This document shows, piece by piece, positions 1-9,100 of a DNA stretch of 11,003 nt. Source of the DNA: Hemicentrotus pulcherrimus (lineage: Eukaryota; Echinodermata; Echinoidea; Camarodonta; Strongylocentrotidae). The position numbers and the translations under genes were made by a program. How positions within the stretch are numbered: position 1 is the first letter of the stretch; the number at the start of each line of letters is the position of its first letter. Where the stretch lies: positions 15,913-26,915 of the forward strand of contig BEXV01000611.1 in NCBI GenBank assembly GCA_003118195.1, in the 5' to 3' direction. The notes below the pieces were generated by a model. The model was not told the DNA's origin. It was given only the letters and a program-made list of their open reading frames with translations, and searched no databases.

Positions 1-107
1 GATGCTATACTTCTTGTAGAGTTGTCAATGACAAACAAGAGTAGATCAGCAAGCCTCTTGGCTTGATCTTCAATCTCGATCAGGTCTGGACTCCAACTCT
101 CTACTTG
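1..107 (-). CDS. Exon 7 (runs off the left edge): continuation of the transferase-like domain
   Basis: The acceptor is CACCTGTTACAG|CAAGTA. The exon opens in phase 0 with QVESWSPDLIEIEDQAKRLA, then DLLLFVIDNSTRSIAS, and continues past the window edge with no donor seen. The order NPQV-x-x-W-x-P-(D/E)-LI-E-x-E-x-x-AK followed by a hydrophobic strand ending FVIDN matches what I recall of the family, where the strand-plus-Asp segment helps form the active-site pocket. Catalytic competence cannot be judged because the likely nucleophile region is outside the window. Confidence 0.9.
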
Positions 108-3100
108 CTGTAACAGGTGATAAAAGTAAAACAAGTTTCACAGTGATTGAATTGCCATATATGCAAATTTAATTTTTAAGATTTAATTAAAAAGTTGGCT
201 GAAAATGACTCATACTGAAAGATTTTGTAGAAATCTATCAGAGAGACTAGGTTCACGAATATTACAATTGCATAACGACTGCACTTTATTTCATTATTAC
301 ATACCTGCCAACATTTGAAAATGAGAATTGGGAATTTTTAGCACGGTATGCCTTTGAAAATAAGAAATCGCACTTGCAGCGGCAGTGTAACTGGCAATAC
401 GCGGTAAATCTGTACCAAAAAGCGAAAACAAATTTGAAGAAAAAAAAATCACATTTCTAGAAAGTTCATTTTCTACCCTTTCATATGACAACTCAATCAG
501 CAAAAATGAGCCAGGAATAACAAAGTTCTGAATGTTTAAAATAATGCATGCATTTCCATAATTTTAGTAAACAAATTGGTTTTCACTGGCTGCCTGCAGT
601 AGTAACAGAGTTGACAAAAGACTCAACTCCATTTCTTTGACGATCAGCCATGCTCAAAGAAGTCGAAAGACTTCATGCATGGCTTTGCAAATATGTGTTA
701 TTTATTAATTATAATTGTGATTAAGTTATGATAAAATATCCTTGGCTTCGTTTTTTCTGGGACGCACTGTATATATATATATGCCGTAGCAGTGCCCAGC
801 CAGAATTATTCTTGTAGCTTGCTTCTCTACAAAATTTTTGCATTATATGTACCCGGTATCTCTTTTTCACCAACATTACATGGACATCACAATGGTCACG
901 CTTACAGTACATGTATATGCTAGAAGGTACCAGGGTTGATTAGCATTTATGCTATTTTGGGGTTCCATTTATCTTTCTCTTATGTTACTGTATGAAACTG
1001 TTTATACCTCTTGTTATGTGTCTATTATTGGATAATAAATTTCAAGTTCAAGTTCATATTAAGGATATATTGACTGCTTTGAGAGGCATAGTGGTTTCTA
1101 TAGGGTCAAGGGAAACTCACAACCTGCTATGACCCCAAGGCGCTATGAAAAATGGATATAAACCGGTAGAGCCATGGAAAAATGACTATGAATTTCAATT
1201 AGCGGGCATGGTTAAGAACATGACTGCATTTTCAACCAATCAGAAGACAGGATTACTAAAGAATCTTAAAATGAGGTTTATAAAACATTACATAAACTTT
1301 GGGTCCATCACCACGGAAACTAGCGTACCTGTAAAGATACTTAGTTATGCTTTTTATGCTTAACTCATAGAGCAAACCTGTTTTCTCACTTCTGGTTTGT
1401 CTTGAAAATTTCCCCAACCCCACAGAATGACCCAAATGCAAACTCTATAAATCTAATGAAAGTTCTGATCAGAATAGATGCATGACACATAACGGACACA
1501 ACCATATTGTAGTCGAAAAACACTATAGAGATTATGGGAAGATGAAACATGTAATTAAATCATAACCATTGTTCTAGCCATCCAGATTAATCCTTAGACA
1601 GAAAGAGGAAATGAGGTCACATTTGACCTCAATGCACTAGCTCAACATGGGTGTGTACTTAATATAGCTTTGTAAATCAGACTCATTTCACTCTGTTTCA
1701 TGAAACTTGTTATCAATTTAACATGATAAATGTTTAAGCTACTAAAATCCTTGCATCTGTTGGCTACTGGCAGATTTGCAACAGATCTATGGCAGATGTT
1801 ATTGATACAGTGTAACAAGATTTCAGTATGAAACAGGGCCCAGATCCATTTTTTGGCAATAGAAAATGTTTCCTTTTGCCTGAAATGTTAAAGAAGGAAA
1901 TACATGCTTTCAAATTCTTTAAATTAGCATCTTCAAAAGTTTTAAATCATCCATTTATCCATTTTATTTCGATAAAATTCACTTCATCCTTAAAGAGCTA
2001 TTCAGAAAGTCTGTAGACTAAAATACTCAAATGATATTTTACTGTCTGGGTCATTATATAATCATCCATGTTTTTCCCATGCTGGAAATTATGAATTTCT
2101 ACACAGAGCTTTTGTCCATGCAGGAGGCAAGTTGGCTCAGTCGGTAAAGCGTTAAACCAAAGATCCCGGGTTCGACTCCCACCAAGGGGGATGACTGAAG
2201 CCTGCGTTGTGTGATAACGTGCCCCTTCCCTTGTTCAAAGACGCGGGTTATGTTGAGTGGAAAACACTCCGTCCCTCGGATAGGACGTTAAATGGACGTG
2301 TAGAGAAGAGTCACTACCTTTGCACGTTAAGAACCCACTGCACTATTCGTATAAGAGTAGGGGGAAACTCTGGTTTCACCTGCACACACCCAAGTATAGT
2401 ACGATAATACTCTGTAAAGAGGTCTGTACTCAACAAGGAAGAAGAAAAAGAAAGAAAAAAAATCTCGACAGATACAATACTATTTATTACAACTTTGTAT
2501 AATTATATATAAAGAAAAATACAGGTGTTGCCAATTTGAGGAATAGTATTTCAAAAATGAGGTAAGGAATACCAATACTTACTGGATTGTAGAAGGTAAG
2601 GCTGTATTGTTTGAGAAGTGGGATAGCTACATCTCTTCTCCATGTGGTCGGGTTACATGAGCCACCTAAGAACACTAGATCAGAAAGAACAAAAGCAATT
2701 CTGATGATCTGTTCTTATATAAATTGCACATATCACATTGCAATACATTAAGTTCTCAATGCTTGGAAATCAGAACCTGGTTCTAGCCCTGCTCTTTGAT
2801 GAAGCACTGTGGCATTCAATAATTTCCTTCCTATCGGTACCCATGTTGACTATCCTGGATTGAGGGTGGCAAAATAAAGATTAAAGCCTAAGAACATTAT
2901 TTTAGTTGGTACTTACTGAAATCCTGTTAATTCTGACCTACATGTACAGCCCAGAGAATTATCCACCAGACCCCAAAAATTACTTCCACTTTTCTAAATT
3001 TCATTAGTCAGTCTTATATGTTAAATTCAAATGATATGCAAATTATTGATGATCTTCTTCATCATATATTATGTACAGAACCTATTCTTTACAAGCTCTG

Positions 3101-6100
3101 CTTTTTATTAGGTTTCATCATATTTCACTATCAAATAAATATATTGGTCTTCTTGTAAAAGATGATATATAACTTGATCACAATGACTACATTTGTAGCA
3201 TGTATCTTATTTTCTTTTGTGTAAATATAATTTTCAAAGAACTGTTTGATATTGTTATATGCATGTATATGGAAATCAATAAACTGAAACTGAAGCTAAA
3301 ACTGAAAACTGAAGCCACAAGATACTAATAACTCTTATCCACTGCTGTCAATTTTTTCTCCTGTAAGAGGAATATCAAACAAAGGAAGAATTAAAATGAT
3401 CTACATGCAGGCCATCGTGTACTATACATTCCCAGCAAACATCAGGAATGACACAAATTTCATTTACTGGGAAACTTACCATTAAAATTGGCAATAACCG
3501 ATGATCTATGTTTCTTGGAAGGACTAGGAGGGATAGGTCTGTATCTGGAATGTGAGGGCGAGGTAAAACGAGGAAGGGCGCTGCAGACAAAGGGGAATAA
3601 ACGTTTGAAGCACATGAGAAATAACACAGGATGCAATGTTAACACTGACCCAAACGTAATGTGAAGGGGCACAACAGAACAATCACCATTGACCATCTAC
3701 CGTTTTTCTTGAAGTGTTCGTTTGGTCTTTGTTTGTTTTGTTTGTTTTGTTTGTTTAACCCGACTGCTGAGAAAGCACGTGTATGCTTGTCAGTAAGCAA
3801 CTAGGGGACTGACGGCTTTAAGTCCTCTCTGAGAGGCTTGGTAATGAGAATTACTGCCTTAATTTATGGGCACTAGCACATCAACTTTGTTTCGAACGCA
3901 GGACCTCCCGTTTCAAGACTAATAAAATCACCTGAAAATATGTTCTTTATGTTAATAGTTCCATGTAGTAATACTCTATTCTAAATATGAGCATCAAATA
4001 TTACTTCTGTATCAAAAAGATATTTTGCAAGTTTAAATGCATTCTCAATTAATATAAAATCGACTTGTGAGTAGACTACGCGATGAACCCACAAACTCTT
4101 CAAATAGGACCTGCACAGAATCCGAGTTCAACTTGAAATCAGTGTTCACCGTTATACGTTATTCTTCAATTTCTTCATACCCATTGTCCATTTACCAATA
4201 GAATAATGGGTAAAAATGTTGAGGTTGATTCTGTAGATTCTATTAGTACCGGTAGACAAATTATCTTTACAGGTGATTGGTACATTCTAAGGTTTTCAAG
4301 TACATATATCAGACGAATTGCCCCCCCCCCCTCAATCAAGTGTTTCTAAGCTTGCAATATCTTTATATATAAATAACATTTGCAGCTGATATTTTGAACA
4401 TTGATAGGTTAAAATGAATGTGACCTTTAGCCAGACTTTCCAATGACAATGCTAAATGAGAGTATAACTTTCAAAGATAAGGGAAAAGAGTGAAGTAAGG
4501 TTTCAAATAGGATTTCCTTGAGGATATCAACAGATGTATATCACAAAATGTCATAAAAGTTTCCTATACCAATACTATATATCGGGAGGCGCGATAGCTC
4601 AGTCGGTAGAGCAGTGGTCTTGTAATCCGGTGACCCGGGTTCGAAACCAAGGCGATGCGCTAGTGCCCTTTGGTAAGGCATTAATCCTCATTACCAGGTC
4701 CCTCGGAGAGGACCTAAAGCCGTCGGCCGTCTGGTTGCTTACTTACAAGCATTTATGCTTTCTTAGCAGCCAGGTAAAATAACCACCACCATTCATTCCA
4801 CCATTCACTCTGGAGCACTTGTTTCAGGGCAAACAGCTGGTAAAGTGAAATAATATTTATAATCTTACATAATTTAATGCAATTCAATTCAATCAGCTGG
4901 TAAAGTGAAATAATATTTATAATCTTACATAATTTAATGCAATTCAATTCAACTGTTATTCAACTGTTATTGATTATAAATAATCCACACAAATAGGATC
5001 ATTCTCAATTTTTTTCTTTTTTTATTCAATTATCTTTGTTACTCTGTAATTTTGAATTTTGTATTGCGGTTAACAAAATACAAAATTATATTGTAACAAA
5101 AATAATTGAGTGCAAATGTGTAAATTACAATAACCAGGAAAGGCAATAACTAACGTACAACCACATGTCTCTTTTGCAATATCAATACAGAAATGAAAAT
5201 AGATTTCATTACTGGTGAGACTGAAGACCATCACAGCAAAAGTATCAGCATCTTTAAAAAAAATACGTAAAAAATAAGCCAAGGTCTGACTCTGATTCAC
5301 GGAAGAGCTTAAATCATAATGATAATAATAGCTCACATTTATAATGCGCCTAATACTTTGTTTCTAGGCGCAGCACATATTATTACCCCAGTCATTGGAT
5401 TCAGGCTTACCCGTAACACAATGTATGCACATTTTTCACTCACTGTGGAGCATTCCAACCAGTCGCCATTTTACAAGCGCTACTTGCTAATCCAACCACA
5501 TTAACTTTCGCATCCTACCGGGTACCCATTTAACACCAGGGTGGAGAGTGGCAAATGTAGATCAATGTCTTCAATTTGCCAAAGGACATTAGTGCCACGG
5601 CGGGACTTGAACACATAACCCATGGTTTACACCTCAAAAACTGTAGTAAATGCTTACGCGATTGTCCTCGTTTTTGATAAAGACACTTACATCATGTATG
5701 TGTAGGTCCATGCTTACACGATGCTTCTTGCCATGGTGAAGGTTTGAACTTTAGAGATGCATAGTAGTGGGCTCTCATGGGGAATTCAAAACCATTCGGA
5801 TGTTCACCCAATAACAGGTGTTGTCAATCACCAGAATTAGCCTTAAATTTTATGACAAACGGGCCTCATATGATGAGCTGCATTTACACTGCAACCGAAA
5901 CTCATCAATTTTTCGAGTTGGGCATGCACACTACTCACCAAAAAAATTAGTATGAGGTAACTTTGCAGTAGTGTAAACATGTTTTTTTAAATCGAATGGT
6001 GATCGGGATGTGTAAATGGGCCTATGCTCGGCATTTCCCCCCATCCCCCCTGTATGGTAAAGTCAGTATCTTACATACTCCCACCCAAAGACATTCTGAG

Positions 6101-9100
6101 AAAATAAGGGGTTTTTCTTGGGACTACAGGTTAGCTGTGTATGAGGCTTGTACATCCATTAATGGTATTTCCACCAAGTCTGGTATCAGCAAATTGTTCA
6201 TGACCTTCTGCCCATGGAAACTGAAGACCATCTCCCTTTAAATTATGATTTAGAACATGGATTAATTAAAAGTGAACCTATCAGCTGGAAAAAAAATTCT
6301 GACTTGGTTTCCATGCGCACCCTATGCTATATGAGTACGTTGCATGAGTACCAATTAGTTAAAGCTAGTCTACTCAACAAGACATTTTGATGTTAATAAT
6401 AATAATAGCTACTTCTTATATAGCACTTTTCAGGACTGAAGGTCCTCTCAAAGCACTTTACAGATATATATATATATTATTACCCCGGTCATTGGATTCA
6501 GGCTTACCCGCACACAATGTATGCAGTTTCTCCACTCCCTGGGGAGCATTCCAGCCAGGCGTCATTTTTACAAGCACACACTAGCTAATCTAAGCACATT
6601 AGCTTTCGCATCCTACCGGGTACCCATTCAACACCTGGGTGGAGAGTGGCAAATGTACATGTAGATCAATGTCTTGCCGAAAGACAATTAGTCATAGTGC
6701 CACGGTGGGACTTTAACCGCGGACCTTGTGATCCACAGTCTGGTGACATATCCACTCGTCCATGACACCTGAGAGTGTATTTAAATTTCACTAATTCTTT
6801 GCAGAAGTAATATTTAAAGCTTATATTTTAATTGCAAAATGGAACCCCTCACATCAAGAGCAAAACATGTTTTGATATTTGGTGCACTTTAAATCTTCTC
6901 TCATCAGCAGGCTCTCAAGCAATAAAGAAAAATACTAATTTGGGGATCATTAAATTAAACCTCTTTCATGAATTAAGACCAAAGAGTATTAATAATGTGA
7001 ATTTCATCTCATATTTCTTACCTAGGTTTTACATATTGTTGTTCTAATTCTGAGGCAAATATACAAAACTCTCCAAAGGTGATATGGTCTGTACTTTCCC
7101 TTGGGTTACAGTCAGCAGCAGTGTGCAGCATACAATACACTGTGTAACAAACAAAAAATACACGTCATATATGGGGTTATAAAATGACATTTAAACTTAC
7201 TTTCAATAAACTATCGATTCCATATAAGATTTTATGGTGTATACTGATCTCCAACAAATACTTTGCTTTGTAAATTAATAGCTCCATGTCATAATACTTC
7301 ATGTGTATTCGAAACATGAGCTTCAAATACTATATCATTGATCATTATCGTCTGTAGGGGCAGGGGCAGAGCCGTAAGGTCTTAACTTTTTGTTAAAGTA
7401 TATGAGTAAAGACCCTTCTGGCTCTAAACAGAGGATATTCTCTAACTTTTGAAACACACAATGAAAATATATTCAAATCTGTTGCTTCACTTTATATTTT
7501 GTCTGATGTTAGATAAAATCCAGCATGGCTATTACTAGCATCATATCTGATAAAGTGTGTCTTAGATGTTTGTTGAGACAAAAAGGCTTGGACTTGCCCT
7601 TACACTGTTTACATACATGTATGTTTTGTTTGTTTGTCTGGTTGTTTGTTTTTTGGTCTGTTTGTTGTTTTTTTTCTTTTTCTTTTCATTAATTAAGTGA
7701 TCTATCAAATTACAAAGTTTAATATAATTACCTTGTGATTTTGTAGGAAAGAAACCCAGTTCATTCATAGCTTTTACCAGTTGTCTATCTGTGATCCGCT
7801 TGGCGCCTTCACTGTGCCTCTCAAAAGAGTCCAAGTATCGCCTGTATAGGAAAGTATAATATATAATATATTATTTGCAACACTCAAAAGAGTTCAAATA
7901 TTGCCTGTATTGGAAAGTATAATATAAATATATAATATATTATTTGTAACACTTTGAATGATAAAATCTTTCTGAAAAGTAGCCCGACCAATTAAATTAT
8001 CATTAAACTGCCTCATGGGAAAGTTTTAAACATTAAAAAATTCCAAAATTTCAGGGAAACAAGTAAGACTAAAATTGCCTGTTTGGGTTTTATATAAAAA
8101 AAACAAAAAACAATTGATGTTTATTTTGTAAACACAAGTACACCAGGAAGAAAATCCTGAAATATTTTTGAACAAATTTTATTCTCTAAAGGAATATTTA
8201 ATCCAAACTTTGTTAATAATTGTCATTGTATATTTTAATCTCCCAAGCAGTTTAGATGGATATTTAACAGATACAGTCAAACCTGTCTTTAATAGGGACC
8301 ACCTCTCTAAATAATGGTCACCATCTATAGCAGCCACTTTTTCTTATTCCATTGACTTTTTAATGTTAAATAGTTCCTTTATTAATAACAATACTGGATA
8401 AAGTCCATGATTTAACAGAAGCCTACATGCCTATATCTGCCCAATTTTATATACTAGTCCATTGTATATATGGTCCTGAGGTCCTCTGCCATTAACATTA
8501 TCAAATAAGATGATGCACTTATTTGGATATATATAATCTAGGGAAGTTCATTGCTCAAAACCTGAACAGCAAAGAGGAAACTATATTGATCATTAAACTT
8601 TGTACAACATACATGGTCTGATTATTCAGACCTAATATCAAAATATAATATCAAACTATGATTTGATGAATTGATATACAGAACACATGGATGGAGATCC
8701 TATAGAGATTCATCTATTTTGTGATAACCTCACTTTACGTAGAAATTCCTCGTGACCATAATTTGTTTAGCTATTTCTTTGTTAAAGCATTTGAAATTNT
8801 AGTATGTCTTAGATGTTCGTTGAGACAAAAAGGCTTGGACTTGCCCTTACACTGTTTACATACATGTATGTTTTGTTTGTTTGTCTGGTTGTTTGTTTTT
8901 TGGTCTGTTTGTTGTTTTTTTTCTTTTTCTTTTCATTAATTAAGTGATCTATCAAATTACAAAGTTTAATATAATTACCTTGTGATTTTGTAGGAAAGAA
9001 ACCCAGTTCATTCATAGCTTTTACTAGTTGTCTATCTGTGATCCGCTTGGCGCCTTCACTGTGCCTCTCAAAAGAGTCCAAATATCGCCTGTATTGGAAA

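Larger units (their letters stand above)
3921..4583. other. Intron 4, SINE-free part
   Basis: Apart from the diverged repeat (3938-4005) and the poly-C run, I see no feature in this stretch of the 3.4-kb intron between exons 4 and 5. Confidence 0.5.
7554..8798. repeat. Left copy of 1.25-kb head-to-tail duplication
   Basis: This segment starts AGTGTGTCTTAGATG and ends AAAGCATTTGAAATT immediately before the N at 8799. It matches 8801-10046 at near identity, at an offset of 1247 bp across exon 3. Relative to the right copy it lacks the 216-bp chimeric insertion, keeps a 164-bp block (8160-8323), and carries an extra 63-bp unit around the exon 3 acceptor (7820-7882). Apart from exon 3 (7732-7841) it holds intronic DNA with a (CAAA)-type low-complexity tract at 7617-7690. 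Confidence 0.92.

Noticed and set aside
2121..2190. Functional tRNA gene
   Set aside because: The space between A and B boxes is too short for an anticodon arm, and the sequence continues as a SINE.
2207..2502. Two overlapping plus-strand frames
   Set aside because: Both are translations of SINE A and its A-rich tail.
3375..3590. Open frame MSAAPFLVLPRPHIPD as the coding frame of exon 5
   Set aside because: Its phase is incompatible with exons 4 and 6, and it continues past the GTAAGT donor.
4584..4656. Functional tRNA-Thr gene
   Set aside because: The A and B boxes and a TGT-like loop are present, but the acceptor stem does not pair and a SINE body and tail follow.
4534..4782. 82-codon frame MYITKCHKSF...
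   Set aside because: It lies across the SINE B tRNA head and body. The peptide IAQSVEQWSCNPVTRV is the usual false translation of a tRNA-type SINE.
5996..6241. 81-codon frame MVIGMCKWAY...
   Set aside because: No recognised motif, no splice or promoter context, and it is antisense within intron 4. It is consistent with chance.
7600..7690. CRISPR-like or satellite array in the GTTT-rich tract
   Set aside because: It is simple low-complexity sequence with no uniform repeat-spacer structure.
7562..7834. 90-residue open frame (and its twin at 8809-9081) taken as a whole protein
   Set aside because: Only the first 35 or so residues are coding. The frame reads through the GTAATT donor into the intron, producing a Lys/Thr-rich tail from the GTTT low-complexity tract. 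Its apparent start is a TTG inside exon 3.
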